Assembly (NCBI GenBank): GCA_030626025.1
Contig: DAOUPT010000008.1
Span: 1 to 64,000, forward strand
Origin: Anderseniella sp.
Lineage (GTDB): Bacteria > Pseudomonadota > Alphaproteobacteria > Rhizobiales > Aestuariivirgaceae
Direction: 5' to 3'
Length of the DNA: 64,000 bases
The position numbers and the translations under genes are program-made. Below the pieces are notes generated by a model. The model was not told where the DNA came from. It was given only the letters and a program-made list of their open reading frames with translations, and ran no database searches. Shown piece after piece: positions 46,843-54,913 of this stretch; the first letter of the stretch is position 1; each line of letters opens with the position of its first letter.

Positions 46843-47289
46843 TCACACCCCCCGCGCTGCCAGCGTCCCAAATCTCTCCTTCAACCGAACAATCGTCGCA
46901 TCGCGCACCGACCGGTAACTATCCATAATCTGTTCGCGGCTGCCCATCACCACCGACGGGTCCATTGTCGGCCAGTATTCGACCTCTATGGCCATTGTCC
47001 GAGTCATCTCCATTGCCTTGTGGTGGGCGCACGGTGACATCGAAACAACCAGATCAAAATTGCTATCTTCCAAATCCTCAAACGCTTTGGGAGCAAAATT
47101 GGTCATATCAATGCCCATCTCATCCATAACCGCATGAACAAAGGGGTCATTCTCTCCCGGCAGCACCCCGCACGAGGCCACATGCACCCGGTGCCCGTAA
47201 AAATGGCGCATTAAACCTTCAGCCATCGGCGAGCGGATACAATTCTGGCCGCAGGCAAACAACACGGCCCCAGGCAGATCTTCACTCAT
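46843..47289 (-). CDS. Low-molecular-weight protein-tyrosine phosphatase / arsenate reductase-like protein
   Basis: A 148 aa protein of the low-Mr phosphatase fold. The phosphate loop C-x5-R is seen at 13-19 (CGQNCIR) followed by SPMAEGLMR, with an Asp-Pro later (MDPSVVMG) that could be the general acid. It may be a tyrosine phosphatase or a thioredoxin-type arsenate reductase; the neighbourhood (UPF0262, infA, maf) is a conserved housekeeping block, not an arsenic operon. It starts 25 bases after the UPF0262 gene. Confidence 0.85.
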   Translation of the reverse strand: MSEDLPGAVLFACGQNCIRSPMAEGLMRHFYGHRVHVASCGVLPGENDPFVHAVMDEMGIDMTNFAPKAFEDLEDSNFDLVVSMSPCAHHKAMEMTRTMAIEVEYWPTMDPSVVMGSREQIMDSYRSVRDATIVRLKERFGTLAARGV

Positions 47290-47314
47290 TGATTGCCTCG
47301 CCCTTCACCCGCAC

Positions 47315-47812
47315 TCACCCTCTCCAGTGCAGCACGCAAATCAACGTGAAAAGCCGGCGGGCCGTATTAAAATCGGTTTCGATTTTGCCATCAAGTCGGG
47401 CCAGCACCAAATCAGACCCCTCATTGTGCAAGCCGCGCCGGGCCATATCGATGGTTTCAATCTGACTCGGTGTCGAATTGCGAATGGCCTGAAAATAACT
47501 GTCACACATAAAATAGTAGTCTTTGACAATCCGCCGGAACGGCGACAGCGACAGTCCCACGATTGTTACCACCTCGCCATTGCTCAACGCCACTTCCCAT
47601 ACCAGCCGCTTGTCAACAATTGACAAGTTAAGCACATAGGGACCATCAGCCTTGTCAATCACCCTGAAGGTATTTTCTTCAACCAGATCATAGATTGCCA
47701 CCTGCCGTTCATGCTCGGCATCAGGGTTTGGCAACGCACCAATACTCGCATCCAGCTTAACCTCTATAAGCCGGTGTGGCGATTTCTCAGCACTGTCATT
47801 TTCTGTCGTCAT
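47315..47812 (-). CDS. UPF0262 family protein
   Basis: A 165 aa protein matching UPF0262, a family of unknown function found in alphaproteobacteria: [67 protein letters not shown] and the conserved end [21 protein letters not shown]. Its place before the low-Mr phosphatase and infA is the usual one. No signal or membrane segment is seen. Confidence 0.9.
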   Translation of the reverse strand: MTTENDSAEKSPHRLIEVKLDASIGALPNPDAEHERQVAIYDLVEENTFRVIDKADGPYVLNLSIVDKRLVWEVALSNGEVVTIVGLSLSPFRRIVKDYYFMCDSYFQAIRNSTPSQIETIDMARRGLHNEGSDLVLARLDGKIETDFNTARRLFTLICVLHWRG

Positions 47813-47837
47813 AATTTTGCGACCTTAAAACACAAAT

Positions 47838-47942
47838 TAGAGCATTTCTGGTTTAGTTTGAATCACAAACTCAATCAGAAACGCCACAATGTCAATTGCT
47901 TAGACTGGCATTTTGCGTTCATTCTGAACCCGAAATGCTCTA
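47838..47942. repeat. 105-bp element with inverted ends (MITE-like)
   Basis: The element begins TAGAGCATTTCTGGTTT and ends AACCCGAAATGCTCTA, so its terminal 11 bases are perfect inverted repeats (TAGAGCATTTC / GAAATGCTCTA) and the next bases also match in part. It is bounded by TA on both sides and has no coding capacity. A diverged partial copy lies at 33728-33792. Size, ends and TA borders suggest a non-autonomous transposable element; no transposase is in the window. Confidence 0.75.
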
Positions 47943-48032
47943 AAAAGCACAAACTGGTTTTCACATAAATTTCCCTACTAAATTGCGATAGCAAACGGTA
48001 TGCTAAATCAGTCGTATAAAATGAGATAAAAA

Positions 48033-48287
48033 ATGAAAATTCTATATTTTGCCTGGATTCGTGAACGGGTTGGTTTTTCGCAAGAAGAAATCGATTTACC
48101 ACCACAAGCCCAAACCGTCGAAACCTTCCTGACCTGGATGAAATCACGCGGCGAAGAATTTGATTACGCCCTTGAAAAGGACGGTGCAGTACGCATTGCC
48201 CTTGATCAGGAACATTGCAATGACTTCTCCTGCTCTCTTGAAGGCGTTAGCGAAATCGCCCTGTTCCCGCCGATGACCGGAGGCTAG
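48033..48287 (+). CDS. moaD: Molybdopterin synthase sulfur-carrier subunit MoaD
   Basis: An 84 aa ubiquitin-fold protein ending in the required Gly-Gly (PPMTGG). MoaD carries the thiocarboxylate sulfur that MoaE inserts into precursor Z to make molybdopterin. N-terminal MKILYFAWIRERVG is typical of alphaproteobacterial MoaD. It lies 8 bases before moaE. Its stop lies in TAGAGCCTTTC, one base different from the dispersed element ends; this may be chance. Confidence 0.92.
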   Translation: MKILYFAWIRERVGFSQEEIDLPPQAQTVETFLTWMKSRGEEFDYALEKDGAVRIALDQEHCNDFSCSLEGVSEIALFPPMTGG

Positions 48288-48295
48288 AGCCTTTC

Positions 48296-48772
48296 ATGAC
48301 CAATGACACAAAAGGTCCAATCGTGCGCATTCAGTCAGAAGATTTCGACACCGCGCAAATTCTCCAGCAGGCCACCAAAGACAATTCCAACATTGGCGCT
48401 GTCGTAACCTTCACCGGCCTGTGCCGCGATGAAGGCGGAAAGCTGGCAGCTCTTGAACTGGAACATTATGCCGGTATGGCCGAGGCTGAAATCACCCGCA
48501 TCGCTGAACGGGCCTTTGCCCATTGGCCACTTGATCAATTGATCGCCATTCATCGTCACGGCAAAATCGCCCCCGGTGAAAACATTGTACTGGTCATTGC
48601 CACCTCTTCCCACCGTCAGGCCGCCTTTGAAGCAGCATCCTATCTGATGGATTTCCTCAAAACCAAAGCCCCGTTCTGGAAAAAAGAACACCTGATCGAT
48701 GGCACCTCAAGCGACTGGGTGGACGCAACCGATAAGGATGATGAGGCCCTTAACCGCTGGAAAGACATTTAG
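48296..48772 (+). CDS. moaE: Molybdopterin synthase catalytic subunit MoaE
   Basis: A 158 aa catalytic subunit of molybdopterin synthase. The family core is clear: GAVVTFTGLCRDEGG, LELEHYAGMAEAEI, IHRHGKIAPGENIVLV, SHRQAAFEAASYLMDFLKTKAPFWKKE, where the last Lys pair contains the catalytic residue. It is co-transcribed with moaD and converges on gloB 13 bases later. Confidence 0.95.
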   Translation: MTNDTKGPIVRIQSEDFDTAQILQQATKDNSNIGAVVTFTGLCRDEGGKLAALELEHYAGMAEAEITRIAERAFAHWPLDQLIAIHRHGKIAPGENIVLVIATSSHRQAAFEAASYLMDFLKTKAPFWKKEHLIDGTSSDWVDATDKDDEALNRWKDI

Positions 48773-48785
48773 GAAAAAGCAGCCC

Positions 48786-49556
48786 TTAAAAACTGTCTTT
48801 GCGCTGTCTGATTTCGGCAAAAACGGCAACATCGTCCGCATCTGCCATCCCCAGCACTGCCCGAATTCCCGCATCACCGGCCCGCAAAAACGGATTTGTT
48901 GCTTTTTCTGCACCGATGGTTGTCGGCAGGGTTGGCAGGCCTTTGGCGCGCAATTGGTCTATTTCGTTAGCCCGGGCCCGCAATTGCTCATTTTCAGGAT
49001 CAACCGACAGGGCAAAAGCAGCATTGGATTGGGTGTATTCATGCCCGCAGTAAACCACGGTTTCATCCGGCAATGCTGCCAGTGTGTTCAGGCTCTGCAA
49101 CATCTGCCTGGCACTGCCCTCAAACAAACGACCACAGCCAAGAGAAAACAAGGCATCACCGGTAAACAGCAATTTTTGTTCGGCAAAATGGATGGCTACA
49201 TGGCCAATGGTGTGGCCCGGCGTATCAATAAATCGCACTTCATGCGCACCGAACTGAAAAGGTGAACCACATTTAACAGTCAGATCAATTTCCGGCAAAC
49301 GGGCTGCATCAGCCTCATTGCCGACAATAACCGCGCCCCATTTTTTCTTTAGCGCCGCATTGCCATCCACATGATCATAATGATGGTGGGTCAGTAAAAT
49401 GTGACTCAGGGTCCAACCCTTTTCTTCAAGCGCCTGATTAATCGCATCACCATCAGGTGTATCAATTGAAGCCGTGACACCTATTTCAGGATCATGAACC
49501 AACAGTCCAAAATTATCGGGCCGGCAGTTAAACTGATAGATTTCCAAGTTTGTCAT
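48786..49556 (-). CDS. gloB: Hydroxyacylglutathione hydrolase (glyoxalase II)
   Basis: A 256 aa binuclear metallo-hydrolase that splits S-lactoylglutathione to lactate and glutathione, the second step of methylglyoxal removal. Metal ligands are in THHHYDHVDG (56-65), DTPGHTIGHVA and FTGDALFSLGCGRLFEG; YCGHEYTQSNAAFA is the glutathione-binding region. It is 11 bases downstream of the antiporter gene on the same strand. Confidence 0.95.
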   Translation of the reverse strand: MTNLEIYQFNCRPDNFGLLVHDPEIGVTASIDTPDGDAINQALEEKGWTLSHILLTHHHYDHVDGNAALKKKWGAVIVGNEADAARLPEIDLTVKCGSPFQFGAHEVRFIDTPGHTIGHVAIHFAEQKLLFTGDALFSLGCGRLFEGSARQMLQSLNTLAALPDETVVYCGHEYTQSNAAFALSVDPENEQLRARANEIDQLRAKGLPTLPTTIGAEKATNPFLRAGDAGIRAVLGMADADDVAVFAEIRQRKDSF

Positions 49557-49567
49557 AAATTAACTTT

Positions 49568-50506
49568 CTAGGCTAATAGTGAAAAAACATAGGCCAGATA
49601 GCCCACCAAAAATGCTACACCGGTCAGCCGGGTTACCCCGTGCTGCCAGACGACAATACCAATCAGCACCACCGACATGACAATCAACAGCGGAATATCA
49701 ATGGTGCCCATATGGGTCGAAATCGGCACCGGCGTAATCGTTGCCGTCACGCCGCCAATACCGAAAATATTGTAAATATTCGAGCCCAGTACATTACCGA
49801 TGGCCAGATCGGTTTGTCGTTTGAAAGCGGCAATGATCGAAGTGGCAAGCTCTGGCAATGAAGTGCCAAGCGCCACAACCGTCAACCCGACGATGCTTTC
49901 TTCAATGCCGTAAACCTGGGCCAGCTCCACGGCGCCATCAACCAGAAATTTACCACCCAGCAGAACACCGGCAATACCGGCCAATAAAATCAAACTGTCA
50001 ACAAACACCGCAAACGAAAACAGGCTGATCCGCTCGACATTGTTTTCTTCATCCAGCGCGCTACGCTGTTTGTGATCATCGTGCAAAAGGAACCACAAAT
50101 AAGCAATCAAGACGACAATCAGAGCAATGCCGGTAAACCGGTTCAACTGGCCATACCAGGCGGCCAGTCCAAGAGCAACCGCCCCCAGCGCCCCAACACC
50201 ACCATCTCGAAAAACATGAGAGCGCTTGGTAGCGATCGGATAAATAATCGCCCCGGCGCCCAAAATCAACAGCATATTAGCCATATTGGAGCCAACGATA
50301 TTACCCATCGCAATGCCCGGTGCCCCCTGCAATGCCGCGCGAACCGAGGTTGCAAGTTCAGGCACCGAGGTGCCAAACCCGACAATGACAATACCGATAA
50401 CCAGCGGTTGAACGCCTAGTTTTTCAGCCAGATTGCTGGCCCCGCGTACCAGTAATTCACCGGCCAGAAACAGCAATACAAACCCACCGATTAAGGAAAA
50501 AACCAC
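49568..50506 (-). CDS. Calcium/sodium antiporter (YrbG/CaCA family)
   Basis: A 312 aa inner-membrane cation exchanger. Two inverted homologous halves show the alpha repeats: GFGTSVPELATSVRAAL with GNIVGSNMANMLLILG, and ALGTSLPELATSIIAAF with GNVLGSNIYNIFGIGG. The two PELATS motifs hold the ion-binding Glu residues. About ten membrane helices are expected. The start codon is GTG. It probably shares a transcript with gloB. Confidence 0.93.
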   Translation of the reverse strand: MVFSLIGGFVLLFLAGELLVRGASNLAEKLGVQPLVIGIVIVGFGTSVPELATSVRAALQGAPGIAMGNIVGSNMANMLLILGAGAIIYPIATKRSHVFRDGGVGALGAVALGLAAWYGQLNRFTGIALIVVLIAYLWFLLHDDHKQRSALDEENNVERISLFSFAVFVDSLILLAGIAGVLLGGKFLVDGAVELAQVYGIEESIVGLTVVALGTSLPELATSIIAAFKRQTDLAIGNVLGSNIYNIFGIGGVTATITPVPISTHMGTIDIPLLIVMSVVLIGIVVWQHGVTRLTGVAFLVGYLAYVFSLLA

Positions 50507-50600
50507 GCCCCAAAACGCCTTTCAAACTAAACACTCATAAATTAGTTCACTCTATGTAATGCTCGACCTGCCAAAAGCAAAGGGTTTTTAAGGGCTTTCC

Positions 50601-51236
50601 TCAGATATCCTGCTCAACTTTACCTGACAATCGCTTGATCGCCCGCCGCGCATCCTTGAGGTGGGGATGGATGGCCAGTGCCCGCCGAAACGCCGCCAGC
50701 GCTTTTTGCTTTTTGCCAAGGCGTTGATAAATCAGCCCCAGACCTGACAAAGCACCAAAATGCCGCGGTTCGCGATCAAGCACCTCGTTAATATCTGCAA
50801 TTGAGCGGTCAAAATCATTGCCGATGAAATAAGCCGTTGCACGCTTGTTCCAGGCTTCGGTAAAATCGGGATTCTGATCAATAATCGTCGATAATATCAA
50901 AATTGCAATGCGCTGCTCGCCGGCCTGCATCGCCCTTTCGGCCTGAATCAGCAACAAATCAGCGGTTGGACTGCCTGAGCGCCGCCAAATTCTCCAAATG
51001 GCCCCGGCCAATCGTTCGGCGTTTTTAGCCGACTTAATCCCGTGCAGCTTACCAAACAGGCTATCAAGAACCTCACGGGCCAGTTGCTGCTTGTCATGTT
51101 GCGACAACGACTTGCCGCCGCCATTTGTCAAAGCATCTGGTACAAGGGGTTGATTTTTGGGATGAATGTCGCGCGCGAACGCGCTTGCCGCAAAGCAAAT
51201 ACCAAGGATAACCAAAGCCAATACTGTCCGTTTCAT
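50601..51236 (-). CDS. Exported tetratricopeptide-repeat protein
   Basis: A 211 aa protein with a signal peptide (MKRTVLALVILGICFAASAFA) and at least three TPR units in the C-terminal half (AILILSTIIDQNPDFTEAWNKRATAYFIGNDFDRS, DINEVLDREPRHFGALSGLGLIYQRLG, ALAAFRRALAIHPHLKD). TPR arrays hold protein partners; the target in the periplasm is unknown. The ATG at 51236 starts the signal peptide directly. Confidence 0.83.
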   Translation of the reverse strand: MKRTVLALVILGICFAASAFARDIHPKNQPLVPDALTNGGGKSLSQHDKQQLAREVLDSLFGKLHGIKSAKNAERLAGAIWRIWRRSGSPTADLLLIQAERAMQAGEQRIAILILSTIIDQNPDFTEAWNKRATAYFIGNDFDRSIADINEVLDREPRHFGALSGLGLIYQRLGKKQKALAAFRRALAIHPHLKDARRAIKRLSGKVEQDI

Positions 51237-51292
51237 GACGAACAACCTATCATCGGTTAAACAAACTTAAAAATAAAAAATGCGTGAGTCGA

Positions 51293-51418
51293 TCAACCCT
51301 GACGGGCTTTAAACCGCTTGTTGGTTTTGTTAATAACCATAATACGGCCCTTGCGGCGGATTACACGATTATCACGGTGGCGTTTGGCCAAAGATTTAAT
51401 AGAACTGCGGACTTTCAT
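51293..51418 (-). CDS. rpmJ: 50S ribosomal protein L36 (zinc-free form)
   Basis: A 41 aa basic protein, [20 protein letters not shown] and onward to a FKARQG end, with [13 protein letters not shown] in the middle. It is the L36 form without the zinc-binding cysteines, the usual type in alphaproteobacteria. The start has GGTGGTTCTC upstream rather than a strong ribosome site. It is alone between the TPR gene and the receiver/kinase-like gene. Confidence 0.94.
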   Translation of the reverse strand: MKVRSSIKSLAKRHRDNRVIRRKGRIMVINKTNKRFKARQG

Positions 51419-51537
51419 GAGAACCACCTGAGCAAAAAAAATTAGGGTGCAAAAAACACCCCTTCAATATGGCGCGCAACATAAGAGAAAAAGGGTATGG
51501 ATGTCAACAGCTAGCAGACTGTTTCACGCTTTAAAAA

Positions 51538-52767
51538 CTAAAGCACCGATGAACGCATTTTGGCAAATTCGAACACTTTATCCTTTGGAAAGAACACCCG
51601 GGCGCTTGTTCCACTGCCAACAGCGCTTTTTATACCAAGTTTTCCGCCAAGCAAATGGGCAATACGTAACGCTAATGGCAAACCAAGACCGGCACAAAAC
51701 GGGTCGACTTTCTGGCCGCCAATCTTTGCATCTCCTACCCGCCCGAACGGTGCCATTGCCACGGCAATCTGATCATTGGCAATACCCGGCCCGTGATCAT
51801 TGACCTGCAACCATAAATCACTCTTTTCATCCATCCGGGCACTAACGCTGACCCGTCCGCCAGGAAAAGAAAATTTTACTGCGTTTGAAATCAGATGATC
51901 AAGAATTGCAACAAAAAGCGCCCCGTCATTCTGAATAACCGGAATGTTCTCATCAACACTGACTTCAATAACCAATTGCTTGGCCGCAATTTCGCTCTGA
52001 TATCCGGCAAGAGCGGTTTGAATAGCATCAGCAAGGGCAAAATCTGCGATGTTCACCAGCTTGGTCCCGGCTTCCAGGTTACCCAGCTCACCGATTTGTT
52101 GCATATTGCGCAACATCCGTGTGCAACCCGATGCAATACCACGGGCACAGGTAGAATACTGCTCATTGCCCATCGGCCCGAACTTCTCTTGGGCCATCGT
52201 ACCGGCCAATTGCACCAGAGTGGCAAAGTGTTGACCCAGTTCACCGCCCATACGGGTTAAAAACTCGGTTTTTGATTTACTGGCCAGTTCAGCCTGCTCC
52301 TTGGCTTTGCCCAGCTCTTGCAACATCTGATAACGTTCATTTTCCATAAGAACTTTTTCAGCCGCCCGCTCAGTAACTTTCAACAATTGATCCGGCTGAA
52401 ACGGTTTAACCAGATAATCATAAACCCCTTGCCGCAAAGCGCTGATAACCACCGATGAATCCGAATTGCCGGTTTGCACAATACACAACAGACTGGGATA
52501 TTCCTTGTGCAGGGCCGCGATTACATCCAGCCCCCACTCATCTTTCAGTCGCAAATCAACCAGTGCCACATCAGGAGCCATCATTTGGGCTGCCTGCAAT
52601 GCAGATTGCTGGTCATGGGCAATACCGACAATATGACCCTCAAGCTCCAGAATGTCCTGAACGCCTTCTGCCGCAGAAATCTCATCATCAATGACTAAAA
52701 CCCGCACCCGCTTTGATGCCTGATTGGCCAGTTGGCCAGATTCTGCATTACCATGCTGCATACTCAT
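51538..52767 (-). CDS. Receiver plus histidine-kinase-like ATPase protein lacking the usual phospho-acceptor His
   Basis: A 409 aa cytoplasmic protein with a complete N-terminal receiver (DD at 27-28, phospho-acceptor Asp71 in LVDLRLKDEWG, Lys121), a coiled linker and a kinase module. The dimerisation helix reads EFLTRMGGELGQH (168-180). The canonical SHELRTP His is Gly here and the only His nearby sits at the Pro position (180). The ATPase domain keeps HLISNAVKFS, NDHGPGIAN and CAGLGLPLALRIAHLLGG. It may therefore bind ATP and a partner without autophosphorylating in the usual way. It is divergent from a double-receiver gene. Confidence 0.85.
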   Translation of the reverse strand: MSMQHGNAESGQLANQASKRVRVLVIDDEISAAEGVQDILELEGHIVGIAHDQQSALQAAQMMAPDVALVDLRLKDEWGLDVIAALHKEYPSLLCIVQTGNSDSSVVISALRQGVYDYLVKPFQPDQLLKVTERAAEKVLMENERYQMLQELGKAKEQAELASKSKTEFLTRMGGELGQHFATLVQLAGTMAQEKFGPMGNEQYSTCARGIASGCTRMLRNMQQIGELGNLEAGTKLVNIADFALADAIQTALAGYQSEIAAKQLVIEVSVDENIPVIQNDGALFVAILDHLISNAVKFSFPGGRVSVSARMDEKSDLWLQVNDHGPGIANDQIAVAMAPFGRVGDAKIGGQKVDPFCAGLGLPLALRIAHLLGGKLGIKSAVGSGTSARVFFPKDKVFEFAKMRSSVL

Positions 52768-52948
52768 CGGTTTTCTCTTTTTCCCCTAAATGACCCGGCC
52801 CGATATTCTTACCCGACTAGCGTTAAAGAAGCCTTTCCATTTAGTTCGGATTTTACCTATTATTCCGCACCCTGTAAATCGAATGTTAATCAGCGCTGGT
52901 GCATATTGCAGCCAGTTTGGCAGATACAATCCTCAGGAGAGACCCGTC

Positions 52949-53692
52949 ATGGCTGAAAAAAGCTTAAAAATCCTCATCGTTGACGACGATGCTGACGCGG
53001 CCGACTCACTGGCAGAATTATTCGAAATGGAAGATCACGACGTCACCGTGGCCTATTCCGGCGAAGAAGCTATACAGGCCTACCAGACGGTCGATTTCGA
53101 CGTTGCCTTTATGGACATTATGATGCCGGGTAAAAACGGCGTTGAAAGTTTTTTTGAAATCCGGAAATTAAAACCCGACGCTCAGGTTTATATGATGACC
53201 GGCTACAGCGTAGAACAACTGGTCAAACAGGCAATCGATCACGGTGCCCTGGGTGTTTTGGGCAAGCCGGTTGATCCACGTAAAGTTTTATCCATGCTTG
53301 ATGAAGTCAAACCCGGCGGCATCGTTTTGATCGCCGAAGATGATCCCGATTTTGGTCCGCAGCTGGAAGAAATCATCGAACACTCCGGCTTTCAGTGCAA
53401 ACTGGTGAAATCGGGCGATGAAGCCCTCAAAACCGTCAGTGAACAATCTGTTGATGTCATGATTCTGGATCTCAATCTTCCGGTCATTGACGGCATAGAA
53501 GTTTACACCAAGCTTCAGGAAGAAAACCGTAACATTCCAACAATTATCATTACTGGTCATGCAGCCGAACATGCTGAATCGCTGTCCTCCATGCGCGACA
53601 TGGCAATTACCGGTATTTTGAACAAACCCTTTGATCCCTCCATCCTGCTTTCCAAGCTGGAAGAGCTGGGCAACGTCCCTAAAGCTGCCTGA
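52949..53692 (+). CDS. Protein with two receiver domains
   Basis: A 247 aa protein made only of two response-regulator receivers. The first (5-118) has VDDDADAAD, Asp56 in FMDIMMPG and Lys106; the second (125-245) has IAEDDPDFG, Asp174 in ILDLNLPVIDG and a Lys in NKPFDPS. There is no output domain, so it may act as a phosphate sink or relay or by protein contact. CAGGAGAG lies 8 bases before the chosen ATG; the longer frame adds an unmatched leader. It is divergent from the receiver/kinase-like gene, which suggests a pair. Confidence 0.9.
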   Translation: MAEKSLKILIVDDDADAADSLAELFEMEDHDVTVAYSGEEAIQAYQTVDFDVAFMDIMMPGKNGVESFFEIRKLKPDAQVYMMTGYSVEQLVKQAIDHGALGVLGKPVDPRKVLSMLDEVKPGGIVLIAEDDPDFGPQLEEIIEHSGFQCKLVKSGDEALKTVSEQSVDVMILDLNLPVIDGIEVYTKLQEENRNIPTIIITGHAAEHAESLSSMRDMAITGILNKPFDPSILLSKLEELGNVPKAA

Positions 53693-53763
53693 TATCACTG
53701 TATTTAAGCACTGGTCTTCACGGCACTATTGTAATTAGTCCAACTAATCGATATTTTAAGCCC

Positions 53764-54507
53764 ATGAAACTTGATCAGCAAAAACGCCAGGTGGCGACAG
53801 CTTGGGCTGTGCACGCCTTTACCGCCTCCGGTATTGTCCTTGGCTTTCTGGCCCTCATTGCCATTTTGGAAGGTGATCGCATTGCCGCTTTCATGTGGCT
53901 CGGTCTTGCCCTGTTTGTTGACGGCATTGATGGAACGCTGGCGCGCGCTGCCCGCGTTAAAGAGCTGACACCGCAATTTGATGGTACAACCCTTGATAAT
54001 GTCATCGACTATTTCACCTATGTAGTGGTGCCGGCCATGATGGTTTACTGGTTCGGCATTGTCCCGCAAGGCTGGGAATTACCGGTTGCCGCCGGTATTC
54101 TGGCCGTTTCCCTTTATACATTTGCCAACACCGGCATTAAAACCGAAGATTATTACTTCACCGGATTTCCAGCCCTGTGGAATCTTTTGGTGCTGTATTT
54201 TCACGTCATGCAATCATCACAATGGACCAATCTGGTGATCATCATCATTTGCGCTGTCCTGACATTTGTTCCAATAAAATGCGTCCACCCCCTGAGGGTT
54301 CGCAAATTACGCCATTTAACCCTGCCAATCACCGTCCTGTGGGCCGCCACCTCTATGAGGTTGGTGCTGATCTCACCGGAAGTCGAAAAAGCCCAGGAAG
54401 CATCGCCAGTAATTTTCTGGCTGTGGGTACTGGCATCGGCTTATTTCTTTGGCATTTCTCTAATGCGTACCTTGCGCCCCGAGCCCGACGAAGAAGCAAC
54501 CGAATAA
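53764..54507 (+). CDS. pcs: Phosphatidylcholine synthase
   Basis: A 247 aa membrane enzyme that makes phosphatidylcholine directly from CDP-diacylglycerol and choline, the route used by rhizobia and relatives. The CDP-alcohol phosphotransferase motif is present as DGIDGTLARAARVKELTPQF followed by DGTTLDNVIDY. About eight hydrophobic segments follow the family pattern (WNLLVLYFHVMQ, FVPIKCVHPLRVRKLRH). It is the main marker for a Hyphomicrobiales-type membrane in this window. Confidence 0.94.
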   Translation: MKLDQQKRQVATAWAVHAFTASGIVLGFLALIAILEGDRIAAFMWLGLALFVDGIDGTLARAARVKELTPQFDGTTLDNVIDYFTYVVVPAMMVYWFGIVPQGWELPVAAGILAVSLYTFANTGIKTEDYYFTGFPALWNLLVLYFHVMQSSQWTNLVIIIICAVLTFVPIKCVHPLRVRKLRHLTLPITVLWAATSMRLVLISPEVEKAQEASPVIFWLWVLASAYFFGISLMRTLRPEPDEEATE

Positions 54508-54586
54508 AGCGCTTGAAAGCTATAATATTTGAATATGTTCATGCAATAGGCTAGTCTCTCAGCGATATGAGGGAAAAGGGCTGACA

Positions 54587-54895
54587 ATGATGAAAGTTAA
54601 ATGCGACGCATGCGAGCAGGAAGTTGACCTTGTCATCGAAGGTCCGACCGACCTGAAAACCGCCATGCCAAAAGGCTGGCGTCCGCGCCGCATTGATGGC
54701 CATGTCTATAATCTATGCGATGTCTGCGGCAACATCCGCCATTTTTGCGGTGGCTTGTCAGCTTACCTGCAAGATCGCCTGAACCTGCCCAACCATGTTG
54801 AATTTGATCATCCAGAAGAAAATGACCTGTCATTCTGGACCCCTCGCATGCCTGAGTATTCAAATGTAAAAGAAGCCTTGAAAGACAAGAGTTAA
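54587..54895 (+). CDS. Small cysteine-rich (zinc-ribbon-like) protein
   Basis: A 102 aa protein with KCDACEQEVDL near the N-terminus and LCDVCGNIRHFCGG near 44-58. The two CxxC pairs could hold one zinc ion. A HVEFDHPEEND segment is acidic, and no membrane or signal segment is seen. I do not recognise a named family. It lies between pcs and a FAD oxidoreductase on the same strand (18 bases to the latter), so it is probably co-transcribed. Confidence 0.65.
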   Translation: MMKVKCDACEQEVDLVIEGPTDLKTAMPKGWRPRRIDGHVYNLCDVCGNIRHFCGGLSAYLQDRLNLPNHVEFDHPEENDLSFWTPRMPEYSNVKEALKDKS

Positions 54896-54913
54896 TTGGC
54901 ATAAGTTTCGCTG

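Noticed and set aside
46505-46928. Several 60-85 codon frames in the structured stretch before infA
   Set aside because: They run through perfect palindromes, overlap one another on both strands and have no ribosome site or family resemblance.
48285-48295. TAGAGCCTTTC at the moaD stop as another copy of the dispersed element
   Set aside because: It differs from TAGAGCATTTC at one base and similarity does not extend beyond it, so chance is the simpler reading.
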